Assembly (NCBI GenBank): GCA_013287405.1
Contig: JABDDW010000081.1
Coordinates: 1 to 6,239, forward strand
Reading direction: 5' to 3'
Length of the DNA stretch: 6,239 nt
Source: Deltaproteobacteria bacterium
GTDB lineage: Bacteria; Bdellovibrionota; Bdellovibrionia; JABDDW01
The notes under the pieces: generated by a model
The model's input: only the letters and a program-made list of their open reading frames with translations
Databases searched by the model: none
Told to the model about the DNA's origin: nothing
In this document: positions 1 through 6,049 of the stretch, piece after piece
How positions within the stretch are numbered: the first letter of the stretch is position 1
Layout: each line of letters begins with the position of its first letter
Translations under genes and position numbers: made by a program

Positions 1-2
1 AT

Positions 3-938
3 TCACTTCCCACAACAGGCCTTATTGAATTCCTCTATTCTGAGGCAGGCAAGGTCCGGGACGGCCACTTCCTGGTGCAATCGCCGGCAAAGTATGGGAA
101 TCAAATTTTTTATTTTCTACAGAGGCCTGTAAGCCGCCCCGGAGCTGGCGTCGGAACGAACTTTGGCCCGCAGAAAAAACCTGTCTGGGAATTCAATTGG
201 TTCGACCACGCTCATACCGTCCCTGTTTTGAGCATTCATACTTTTCAACCTCCCGGAAGCGATTGGGATGGTTTTGATCAAACCGTGAACATGCTCATGA
301 AAGGAAGCCAGAATATAATTATTGATCTTCGAGGAAACGGCGGAGGTGACGACGCTGAAGGCAAAGCTCTAGCACAAAAGCTATTGGACTCTCATATTTT
401 TCCAACACCGTTCAAAGCAAGCACGATGATGCAGAATCGTTACTCATTGGAGATCTTCATCAATGGAATCGACTGGTTTGAGGCAACCTGGCCAGGGGGC
501 GATAAATCGGGAATGGAGGCCATGAGAAATCAAACCCAAGCTAAGCTCTTACAGGCCATTGCCGGAACACTACCGCTAATTGAGGTTCAGGATTTTTCAA
601 ATCAGAATCCAGTTCCAGGGCCTAACTCATATAAAGGAAAGATCTTCATTCTTATCGATCGAAATACAGATTCCTCAGGGGAGTCAACGGCCGCAATTCT
701 AAGCCAGCTGCCCCGAGCTCAGTTGGTGGGTGAGAACACAGCAGGCGGGATCTCCTTTGGGACACTTGGCATTGTTGAGCTGCCGAATTCCAAAATTCAA
801 ATCGGAATGGGCATCAATTATTTATCTTTCCGTGACGGTAGTTTAAAAGAGCTCGCCGGTTTAGATCCGACTGTCCGAGTTCCCGATAGTACCGATGCTC
901 TCGATTATTTGGTGAAATCGGGTCTCTTAAATCATTAA
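3..938 (+). CDS. S41-family serine peptidase, C-terminal part (5' end outside window)
   Basis: The reading frame is open from the first bases, so this is the C-terminal 311 residues of a longer gene; the GTG at 75 is internal. Numbering from the codon at 75, residues 81-91 read IIIDLRGNGGG, the S41 signature strand and glycine turn. Residues 199-204 (DSSGES) hold the presumed nucleophile: Ser200, three residues before Glu203, by analogy with SxxE in C-terminal processing peptidases. VGENTAGG follows at 218-225, and GLDPTVRVPDS near the end is the usual S41 terminal motif. The Lys that serves as general base in processing peptidases (GK after VGExT) is absent; GG stands there, as in the tricorn/IRBP-like branch. 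S41 enzymes of this type are usually exported and cleave peptides or damaged envelope proteins; the substrate is unknown. A signal peptide or PDZ domain would lie outside the window. The gene ends with TAA. The family call is firm, the role is not. Confidence 0.9.
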   Translation, partial: SLPTTGLIEFLYSEAGKVRDGHFLVQSPAKYGNQIFYFLQRPVSRPGAGVGTNFGPQKKPVWEFNWFDHAHTVPVLSIHTFQPPGSDWDGFDQTVNMLMKGSQNIIIDLRGNGGGDDAEGKALAQKLLDSHIFPTPFKASTMMQNRYSLEIFINGIDWFEATWPGGDKSGMEAMRNQTQAKLLQAIAGTLPLIEVQDFSNQNPVPGPNSYKGKIFILIDRNTDSSGESTAAILSQLPRAQLVGENTAGGISFGTLGIVELPNSKIQIGMGINYLSFRDGSLKELAGLDPTVRVPDSTDALDYLVKSGLLNH

Positions 939-1052
939 CTCCAGATCGACACCTGTTCTGTGGGCGTGCCGCGACCCTACCATCGAGTGAACATTGGGCG
1001 CTAGGGCCTGTTAGGGATGAAAATTCTTCTCATCTCTCCAGAATCATTGCAG

Positions 1053-1081
1053 TTGTTGTCGTCCCTAATCTGGTGTATTTT
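1053..1081 (+). promoter_or_regulatory. Possible sigma-70 promoter for the Cys-rich gene
   Basis: TTGTTG at 1053-1058 and TATTTT at 1076-1081 are separated by 17 bases and lie about 25 bases before the start codon at 1107. Each box matches only part of its consensus (TTGACA, TATAAT), so this is a weak prediction based on spacing and position. Confidence 0.22.
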
Positions 1082-1106
1082 AAGGGGCCGTTTTTTTGGA
1101 GGACTC

Positions 1107-1541
1107 ATGAAGAAAATTTTATCTTTTTTTAATTTAGTAATTTTTATTGGAAATAGCTTTGATCTGGATTAAGATAAATGCAAAGATCCAGCAAAAAATG
1201 CTGTCCTGGCTCAGCTCAGCACCGATTTCCCCAATCAGTCTTATGCGCGTGTTGCTTATGTAGGTACATTGAGCAAAGGCGACCTCAATACTTATAAAGT
1301 CTTAATCCGGATTAGCGAGGAAAGTTACGAAGTATATAATGTTAGCGTCACGAGAGATGGACAAGTGTGTACAGCTTCGAATCCTCGATTTGTGAACACC
1401 ACGGTTGTTCAAGAGGAAGGGGCCTGCTGGTCAGGAAATCCTGGGAGCCAAGTTTGTTCTCCAGCTACAAAGAAAGATTGTGTGGCAAGTTCGATTATCA
1501 CTATCAATACATGGAATCCTGGTAACTGCCCAAATTTTTAA
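1107..1541 (+). pseudogene. Small Cys-rich exported protein, interrupted by in-frame TAA at 1170
   Basis: ATG at 1107 has a strong ribosome site (GGAGGA, 1098-1103) and begins a typical signal peptide: MKK, then a hydrophobic stretch ILSFFNLVIFIG. Codon 22 is TAA (1170-1172), yet the same frame stays open for another 122 sense codons to a TAA at 1539. The part beyond the stop looks like a real secreted protein, with six Cys (codons 25, 88, 107, 117, 125, 141) that could form three disulfides. It is rich in Asn, Ser, Thr and Val, with alternating beta-like segments. A TTG at 1269 could start a 90-residue product, but it has no ribosome site, no signal peptide and would lose Cys25. I read the locus as one gene of about 144 codons broken by a single nonsense change. 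Readthrough or a sequencing error are the alternatives. The family is not recognised. Confidence 0.6.
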
Positions 1542-1614
1542 GTTCAGAGTGTGCTATGTTCACAACCCCTAGTTATCGTTAAAAAGCGAAGATGCTAAGA
1601 CGCGTCGTCGGTGA

Positions 1615-2817
1615 GTGAGGAACTCCTCTGGCTTCGGCAAGAATCGTACTAGTCATATGGTCGAGCTGTTCAGAACATGTTTCAAATTGAGTCGGGCTGT
1701 TGAATCCTATCAACCGTACCTAACCACGTACTGTGCGGTTCTGCTTGATCGTGTGGCCCAAGACCCTCGAGCACAATCAAATCAAGTTCTTTATCCCCTT
1801 CGTGAGTTTAAGCAGCAAATTGAGGCTCAGTTAAGTGAGGTTCAAGCGCATGGCAAGACATGGATCGAACTTTTATCATGGGAGAATCGAGAGGGAGCAA
1901 ACCTAAGCCCCCATACTGAAGATATAGTGACCGATGGTCCCCTCAAGCCTTCGGCAAAGTCCGAGTTGAAGTTAGGCAAGGTCCTGGGACGTCTCGATCT
2001 ACTCGAAGAAGATTTGGTCGAGTTCAACCCTGGATCAGTAAGTTATGCCCGACAAATAAAAGGTACAGATGAAATACGAGAATTTTTGGATTCCGTAGAA
2101 CAGGGAACAAAGTCTATAGAAGAGTCATTGAGACCCGAGTTCGACTCTAAGTTTAAATATTGGAACGGTAAGCGGACTGACGATGCCCTTCGAGTTGCGG
2201 TTTCATCGTTTATGGGTGTTGCGATACCTGTCCTGGTTTTCTCAAGCTTTTCAGTGCAAGATATTCTACATAACCCGATAATGGCTGGAAATGTATTTGC
2301 ACCTTATATTTTTAGAAAAGCGTTCCCTCGGGCCTTGGATTACTTGGTTGCTCTAGTAACCAAGGGTGGGAAAAACGATGAAGATAATAAGTGGTATTAC
2401 AGGGCAACTCAGTTTGTTGAAAAAAATAAAATCGTTAGGCGACTCCTAGAACACCCTGAAAAGAATGCGTCGGTTTATTATGGCTTCGGGATACCAGTTA
2501 CGAATGAACTTGCAGACAGTATGGTCCGTGAAGAAGATACTCCTACGAGGCAAGAAAAGATCTTTAACTCAATCCAGCAACATCGGACATCTTTTGAAGA
2601 AGAAGATATTCGATGGGCCTTCCTCGATTTTATATTTTACTTTGAGCCTGCAACCAACTCTCCCATACTGATTGTAGCTAATAGAATTAAAAAGACCTTT
2701 GTGGTTCCGGCCCCCAAAAAGAAGGAGCAAAAAAAAGGAGCAGCGGCAATCAGAGAACAGTTGGAATGGTCTTCCCGGCGCAGTGCCAATCAGGAACTGA
2801 AACCTATTGTTTGCTAA
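1615..2817 (+). CDS. Unknown 400-residue protein with one central hydrophobic segment
   Basis: I do not recognise the family. Residues 60-80 and 118-180 are charged and probably helical. Residues 191-213 (from ALRVAVSSFMGVAIPVLVFS) form the only long apolar stretch and could be a membrane segment or a buried helix. The C-terminal tail has a basic run (PKKKEQKKG, 368-375). No signal peptide is seen, so a cytoplasmic or inner-membrane-attached protein is likely. The start is uncertain. The frame opens at GTG 1615 right after a TGA at 1612, and ATG 1657 (residue 15) is the next candidate; neither has a good ribosome site. A lost N-terminus is therefore possible. A small gene begins within ten bases of its TAA, suggesting co-transcription. 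The open length and composition make it a firm coding region of unknown role. Confidence 0.78.
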   Translation: MRNSSGFGKNRTSHMVELFRTCFKLSRAVESYQPYLTTYCAVLLDRVAQDPRAQSNQVLYPLREFKQQIEAQLSEVQAHGKTWIELLSWENREGANLSPHTEDIVTDGPLKPSAKSELKLGKVLGRLDLLEEDLVEFNPGSVSYARQIKGTDEIREFLDSVEQGTKSIEESLRPEFDSKFKYWNGKRTDDALRVAVSSFMGVAIPVLVFSSFSVQDILHNPIMAGNVFAPYIFRKAFPRALDYLVALVTKGGKNDEDNKWYYRATQFVEKNKIVRRLLEHPEKNASVYYGFGIPVTNELADSMVREEDTPTRQEKIFNSIQQHRTSFEEEDIRWAFLDFIFYFEPATNSPILIVANRIKKTFVVPAPKKKEQKKGAAAIREQLEWSSRRSANQELKPIVC

Positions 2818-2824
2818 GAGGGCA

Positions 2825-3079
2825 ATGGTAATTGAGATATTTTTCGGTGAAGAATTTATGAGTAATTTATAAGATTGGGAAAAACTGCGCTTTCTAAGCT
2901 TCAAGCTCCGAAGCCTTGGACATTTGATCGAGACCCAAGACACCGACCACGTTCGACCCGACGACATTGAAGAGGTTCAATATGGGCTTTCGCATTTAAT
3001 TAACGAGATAAGCTCAGAAATTCGCGGCGTTAGCCAGCGCATCGAAGAGAAAGAAATCAAATCGCATAAAAATAAGTAA
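2825..3079 (+). pseudogene. Small helical charged protein, interrupted by in-frame TAA at 2870
   Basis: Two in-frame ATGs are possible starts. ATG 2825 lies just after GAGGG (2818-2822), which abuts the stop of the gene before it. ATG 2858 follows GGTGA (2846-2850) at seven bases and gives MSNL. Either way the frame meets TAA at 2870-2872 and then stays open for 68 codons, from DWEKLRFLSFKL to a TAA at 3077. The downstream part is strongly protein-like: amphipathic and rich in Glu, Arg, Ile and Leu, with motifs such as RPDDIEEV and a Lys-rich end. It probably forms two helices, perhaps a coiled coil. No plausible start lies between the stop and the body of the protein. Its position directly behind the 400-residue gene suggests a two-gene operon and perhaps a partner protein. 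Whether it is dead, read through or misread in the sequence cannot be told here. The family is not recognised. Confidence 0.5.
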
Positions 3080-3117
3080 CCCAGTCGGCCCCCCCTAAGT
3101 CGAATTCGGTGTCGCTC

Positions 3118-3139
3118 GCCGGACGAACCCGGTTTTATC
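3118..3139 (+). terminator. Possible weak intrinsic terminator
   Basis: GCCGG (3118-3122) can pair with CCGGT (3129-3133), including one G-T pair, across a six-base loop, and TTT then ATCT follow. It lies 40 bases after the stop of the small helical gene, where an operon end is expected. The stem is short and the T run broken, so this is tentative. Confidence 0.28.
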
Positions 3140-3249
3140 TAAACCCCTTTATTTCCTGCGAATCACGGAAAATAACAAAGAACCTGAAATATCAAAAGAC
3201 TTCCTTTTTGGGGCACTATCGATGTCAATTACTTATACATATTTTATCT

Positions 3250-3255
3250 TATAAT
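3250..3255 (+). promoter_or_regulatory. Perfect -10 hexamer (TATAAT) upstream of the exported protein at 3363
   Basis: TATAAT occurs exactly at 3250-3255, about 110 bases before the start codon at 3363, in an AT-rich patch (3225-3260). No convincing -35 box is seen at the right distance; ATGTCA at 3222 is 22 bases away, too far. It could be the promoter of the gene at 3363 with an untranslated leader of roughly 100 bases. Confidence 0.3.
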
Positions 3256-3362
3256 TTTGAGTAGCTCCGCCTTTGGCCGGGATTTCGACTCTCGATGACA
3301 CAAATATTGGGGCCTTTTTGAGCGATGGCACGCTTGCATCTAGAAAGGTCTGAAGGAGTCTT

Positions 3363-3833
3363 ATGAAAACATGGATTATAGCCCTGACCCTTATTTGTCT
3401 TTCGGCAAGCGCCGAAAATGCCATTGATAGCCGCGAGTCTACAGACACTGTGCGAGTTACAATGCGTGCTTCTCAATCCGGAGCACTGGCTATTGGTAAT
3501 TACGGCGTGCTAGCCGCCAGATTGAAAGCAGAACTTGGCGCTGATTTCCTCGAACTTTCTCGAATAAAAAGCGACGGATACTACTCTCTAGAAATGGAAT
3601 TTGTATTTAGAAACGGCAATCGTTATACGACGGCAGTTTGCAACCATGTTTATGAAGGCGACCAATACGAAAGGAACGTGCTAGTTTTTTATGATCAGCG
3701 GGAAAATTCATACGCTTGCAAACTGTACGATAGTGCCCATCATCTTGTGACAGATTTCACTTTTGAGTATAAAGAATTCCCGGGTATACTTCATCCGTTT
3801 CCATATGAAGTTAAAGTTCCTTTTACGTTTTAG
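3363..3833 (+). CDS. Exported 156-residue protein of unknown family
   Basis: The ATG is preceded by AAGGAG at 3353-3358, a strong ribosome site that fixes the start. Residues 1-17 are a classic Sec signal peptide: MKT, hydrophobic WIIALTLICL, then SASA with likely cleavage between Ala17 and Glu18. The mature part, about 139 residues, is acidic to neutral and rich in Tyr and Phe. It alternates polar and apolar residues from about 72 to 135, suggesting a mostly beta-strand fold. It has two Cys (93 and 119) that could form one disulfide. There is no lipobox or membrane segment, so a soluble periplasmic or secreted protein is likely. The gene stands alone, with gaps on both sides. I do not recognise the family and assign no function. 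Confidence 0.8.
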   Translation: MKTWIIALTLICLSASAENAIDSRESTDTVRVTMRASQSGALAIGNYGVLAARLKAELGADFLELSRIKSDGYYSLEMEFVFRNGNRYTTAVCNHVYEGDQYERNVLVFYDQRENSYACKLYDSAHHLVTDFTFEYKEFPGILHPFPYEVKVPFTF

Positions 3834-3901
3834 TATAGATGAATCTTCGCTGCGGTCATCAACCACTCATTTGCAGGAAATTTTCCGACGAGAATCTATA
3901 C
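3833..3901. repeat. Eight-base perfect inverted repeat behind the 3363 gene
   Basis: GTATAGAT at 3833-3840, overlapping the stop codon, is matched exactly in reverse complement by ATCTATAC at 3894-3901. The similarity runs loosely further inward (AATCTTCG against CGAGAATC with gaps). The arms are 53 bases apart, with no T run after them, so this is not a normal terminator. It may be a stabilising hairpin or chance. Confidence 0.35.
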
Positions 3902-4250
3902 CGACGACGACCGTTGACAGCCCCCGAATTTGTCCATGATCGCGCTGGAAATTAGAGAGCTTTGTTAACGCTCGGCTGCGTTTCTGACGAAACTCCATAA
4001 CGTCAATGCGGGTGCGGCGGCCAGAATGATCCGTGAAGACGGCCTTGCGGCCGACAGAGCTAATCGAGATCGAAAGAAGTCAGAGCCGGAGTTCCAGGGT
4101 CCGACGACCGCTTGGCCCGTGTTAGGGTGAGCTGGAGATTGTGGTCAAGCATTCCTTTTTAGTCACTCTGGGTGCCATTCATATGGGCGATCTAAGAGGT
4201 CTGAATCATTGGTAATATTCTCAAGTGCATGGGCTTCTCTCAAGGATTAA
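3902..4250. other. Gene-free stretch with a GC-richer patch, possible gene remnant
   Basis: No intact gene with a start and ribosome site is seen here. From about 3901 to 4135 the sequence is clearly richer in G and C than its surroundings. On the + strand the frame from 3966 to 4126 is open and reads like protein (LTKLHNVNAGAAARMIREDG within it), but a TAA precedes it and no start is evident. On the - strand a frame of about 60 codons runs from just after a TGA near 4147 down to a TAA at 3966, also without a start. Openness on both strands is a common by-product of GC-rich DNA, so neither is called a gene. A decayed or transferred fragment is the most likely reading. No transposase motif, terminal repeat or tRNA is recognised. 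Confidence 0.35.
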
Positions 4251-4310
4251 ACAGGTTTTCGGAGGCGAGCTTCTCAAAGCCCAAAGATCTCCTCTTTAAA
4301 CGAAGCCTGT
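4251..4310 (+). other. Foldable leader upstream of the 4375 gene
   Basis: ACAGGTTTT (4251-4259) can pair with GAAGCCTGT... arm 4302-4310 (nine pairs, two of them G-T), and inside the loop GGAG (4261-4264) can pair with CTCC (4289-4292). The structure ends 53 bases before the ribosome site of the next gene. It could be a regulatory leader, an RNA end or chance; it matches no riboswitch I know. Confidence 0.2.
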
Positions 4311-4362
4311 AGGAAATGAATGGCCTGTCTTTTGATAAATAAGAGTGATGTGAACGAATTCG

Positions 4363-4368
4363 AAGGAG
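4363..4368 (+). promoter_or_regulatory. Ribosome binding site that selects the GTG start at 4375
   Basis: AAGGAG lies six bases before GTG at 4375, an ideal distance. It decides the start, since GTG is used rather than ATG. The same hexamer serves the gene at 3363, showing that this genome uses canonical Shine-Dalgarno sites; the interrupted and start-poor genes can be judged against it. Confidence 0.7.
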
Positions 4369-4374
4369 TAAGTC

Positions 4375-4806
4375 GTGAGATATTTAGTTTTTTTTCTGTT
4401 TTTTAGCTTGGTCAATGGGTGGGTAATTTCCTCAGAAGCCGGTCCTTGTATTATAAAGAAGGGATCCTTGAGGATTTTTGATCCGCAGTTTAGTCAAATT
4501 GCCTTTAACGGTAAAGGTGGCTTATCCTTATTTCTACTGAATCATCAAGGAGGTGTCGCTGAAACTCATGATATCTCTTGTGAAGTTACCGAGTGTCAGA
4601 ACAGAGCGCAGAAAATAATAGGTCTTTTAGGGAAGATCCATAATAAGGGTTTTGCGGCGTTTTTTGATACTGCATCGATCAGTGAATGGAATATCAACAG
4701 GGCTGGAGAGCAGCTCGTTATCTTTGCCGGTTGCCAAGATGAATATTTACCTTACCCCTATTCTCCGTATTCCCAATACCCCTCCAATTGGTCCGTCAAC
4801 AGGTAA
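4375..4806 (+). CDS. Exported 143-residue protein with four Cys and a Tyr/Pro-rich tail
   Basis: GTG start with a good ribosome site. Residues 1-22 form a signal peptide: MRY, hydrophobic LVFFLFFSLVNGWVI, then SSEA with probable cleavage before Gly23. The mature protein starts GPC and has Cys at 25, 69, 74 and 120, enough for two disulfides. A Gly-rich stretch (46-62, with GKGG and HQGG) precedes the motif VTECQN at 71-76, which is followed by a likely helix. Residues 124-138 are a Tyr/Pro/Ser-rich tail of the kind seen in flexible or surface-exposed ends. The same six residues VTECQN occur in the exported protein starting at 5183/5186. No lipobox is seen, so a soluble periplasmic or secreted protein is expected. 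I do not recognise the family. Confidence 0.78.
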   Translation: MRYLVFFLFFSLVNGWVISSEAGPCIIKKGSLRIFDPQFSQIAFNGKGGLSLFLLNHQGGVAETHDISCEVTECQNRAQKIIGLLGKIHNKGFAAFFDTASISEWNINRAGEQLVIFAGCQDEYLPYPYSPYSQYPSNWSVNR

Positions 4807-4839
4807 AGTCGCTGGAATAAAGGTTTGTGATGATCTCGG

Positions 4840-4859
4840 GCATGGATAATCCTCCATGC
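4840..4859. repeat. Seven-base perfect hairpin behind the 4375 gene
   Basis: GCATGGA (4840-4846) and TCCATGC (4853-4859) are exact reverse complements around the six-base loop TAATCC, 34 bases after the stop of the exported protein gene. A T-rich run (GGATTTTTCTT) appears only about 20 bases later, so it is not a textbook intrinsic terminator, but it may protect or end the transcript. Confidence 0.4.
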
Positions 4860-4967
4860 TCATCAACTACTTGTGAATAGGATTTTTCTTGGTGATGAAA
4901 TTATATTCTCGACGACTTTTTTGGCACGCAAATCCTGACCCGAAACACAGTAGACTTTTATTCAGCG

Positions 4968-5129
4968 ATGCCAGAACTTGAGCTGCGGAGAACCAAACAC
5001 ATTAGTAGGCAGCCATCAGTGCCGGCCATTATGAAGCGCAATCCTGGTCGTATGTTTGTGAAAACAGATGGTTCGACCGTCGAACTCACAAGCTCCAGCC
5101 ATCGCCATTTGCCAGTAAAATCGAACTGA
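4968..5129 (+). CDS. Possible small ORF of 53 residues, or gene remnant
   Basis: ATG 4968 opens a frame of 53 codons ending in TGA at 5127; the same frame is open without a start back to 4899. The translation is basic and plausible as protein (MKRNPGRMFVKTDGSTVEL is its middle), but there is no ribosome site. Just past its stop another frame continues in a protein-like manner (KKCGYHWVDGLESAAIDYLM) into the next gene, which would fit a frameshifted remnant across about 5115-5130. This is a weak call: it may be real, decayed or fortuitous. No family is recognised. Confidence 0.22.
   Translation: MPELELRRTKHISRQPSVPAIMKRNPGRMFVKTDGSTVELTSSSHRHLPVKSN
5071..5085. promoter_or_regulatory. 15-bp palindrome, possible operator
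   Basis: GTTCGACCGTCGAAC is a perfect inverted repeat with seven-base arms and a single central base. It lies about 100 bases before the exported ART-like gene. Palindromes of this size often bind dimeric regulators, but it also falls inside the doubtful 53-codon ORF, and no regulator gene is nearby. Confidence 0.3.
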
Positions 5130-5185
5130 AAAAATGTGGATACCATTGGGTCGATGGCCTGGAGTCTGCAGCTATCGATTATTTG

Positions 5186-6049
5186 ATGAAGCCTTCGAGG
5201 ATAAAATCGATTTCATTTGCATTTTTTACATTTACGTCAATGTATTTAACAAAGAGCTTCGCCGCTAGTGATGAATTAAATCCAAAGTCCCTCTACGAAT
5301 CCATAGTAAGTCATGTCCAGAGTCATATGCCGTTATCGAATTCTCCAGAGGCAACAAGAGGCGTTTCTAAAGTTCCTCTTTGGAGGAAAAATGCAGTTAC
5401 TGAGTGTCAAAACTTACTAACCCAAATCAGTGGTTCCATAGTATCTCAAACTCTAAAAACTTTTGGTTTTAAAAACCTTGTTCATAAGACCACGATTCAG
5501 AAGGTGGTCTCAATCATTAAAACGGGAATACTACTGACGGGAGAAAAAGTTCCAATCTATGAACCCATCGGTCTATCATTGGGAAAAAATATTCCGGGGA
5601 AAATATTTTTAGACTTATCCCAATTGAATGAGCCCATACGGTATCAGAACTTTTTTAATTTTAGCGACAACTATAAGAACCCACAGATTGGAGCTGATAA
5701 AGAAGCGGTTTATCTTGTCTTTGACCTTTCCGTCCTTGATTCCCTAAAGTTTCATATTAGCATTTTGGGGTGGACTGCATATGGGAAGTACATTCCTGAA
5801 CAGCATTTTCACTGGACTCAAAAGGCAAACATAGAGGATTTCTTGCAGTGGGCCCTAACATTAAATGAGGGGACTCTGCCTCCTTCTCCTGGAGAAGTGG
5901 TCGTTTATCAGGACATTCCTCTTTTGGGACTAAAAAGTATTTGGGTAAGTCAATCATCTGCAAACGCCATGAGAGACCTTTTAGAACAAAACGGAATAAT
6001 TAAAGTGAATGGCTTTGATCTAAAGGATTTTATTAGGTCGCCACAATAA
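5186..6049 (+). CDS. Exported protein with possible ADP-ribosyltransferase-like fold
   Basis: Two adjacent starts exist, TTG 5183 and ATG 5186; I prefer ATG. No good ribosome site is seen (GGAG at 5160-5163 is too far). Numbering from TTG, residues 3-28 form a signal peptide: basic KPSRIK, hydrophobic ISFAFFTFTSMYLT, then SFAA. VTECQN (72-77) recurs in the exported protein at 4375. Residues 99-115 read LVHKTTIQKVVSIIKTG, resembling the opening of DarT/KptA-like ADP-ribosyltransferases (H-x-T, a helix ending in Ile-x-x-Gly). The middle part (176-200, AVYLVFDLSVLDSL to GWTAY) is strand-rich. Residues 238-256 (EVVVYQDIPLLGLKSIWVS) resemble the closing strand of those enzymes, where a catalytic Glu begins the strand and an Ile-Pro turn follows; Glu238 would be that residue. 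This is motif-level inference, not a firm match. If right, the protein would act outside the cytoplasm, as a toxin or effector; no antitoxin or immunity gene is recognised beside it. A protein with a merely similar layout is the alternative. Confidence 0.75.
   Translation: MKPSRIKSISFAFFTFTSMYLTKSFAASDELNPKSLYESIVSHVQSHMPLSNSPEATRGVSKVPLWRKNAVTECQNLLTQISGSIVSQTLKTFGFKNLVHKTTIQKVVSIIKTGILLTGEKVPIYEPIGLSLGKNIPGKIFLDLSQLNEPIRYQNFFNFSDNYKNPQIGADKEAVYLVFDLSVLDSLKFHISILGWTAYGKYIPEQHFHWTQKANIEDFLQWALTLNEGTLPPSPGEVVVYQDIPLLGLKSIWVSQSSANAMRDLLEQNGIIKVNGFDLKDFIRSPQ

Noticed and set aside
75..77. GTG as the start of the S41 peptidase
   Set aside because: The frame is open upstream to the window edge with protein-like sequence, and there is no ribosome site; the gene is simply cut.
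1269..1271. TTG as the true start of the Cys-rich protein
   Set aside because: It lacks a ribosome site and a signal peptide, while an ATG with both lies in the same frame upstream.
1170..2872. Reassignment of TAA as a sense codon in this genome
   Set aside because: Four of the reading frames here, including the S41 peptidase and the ART-like gene, end naturally at TAA, so general reassignment does not fit.
1842..2967. Minus-strand open frames at 1842-2027 and 2569-2967
   Set aside because: They overlap the strongly coding + strand gene, have biased low-complexity translations and no ribosome sites; they are shadows.
3233..3476. Minus-strand frames across the start of the 3363 gene
   Set aside because: They run through the ribosome site and signal peptide of a well-supported + strand gene.
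1003..4128. Integron-like cassette array with GTTAGGG near 1010 and 4121 as recombination sites
   Set aside because: GTTAGGG does not fit the GTTRRRY core, no matching RYYYAAC partner sites are seen, and the spacers do not resemble each other.
4958..5146. Minus-strand 62-codon frame
   Set aside because: No ribosome site and no recognisable protein; it mirrors the doubtful + strand ORF and is more likely fortuitous.
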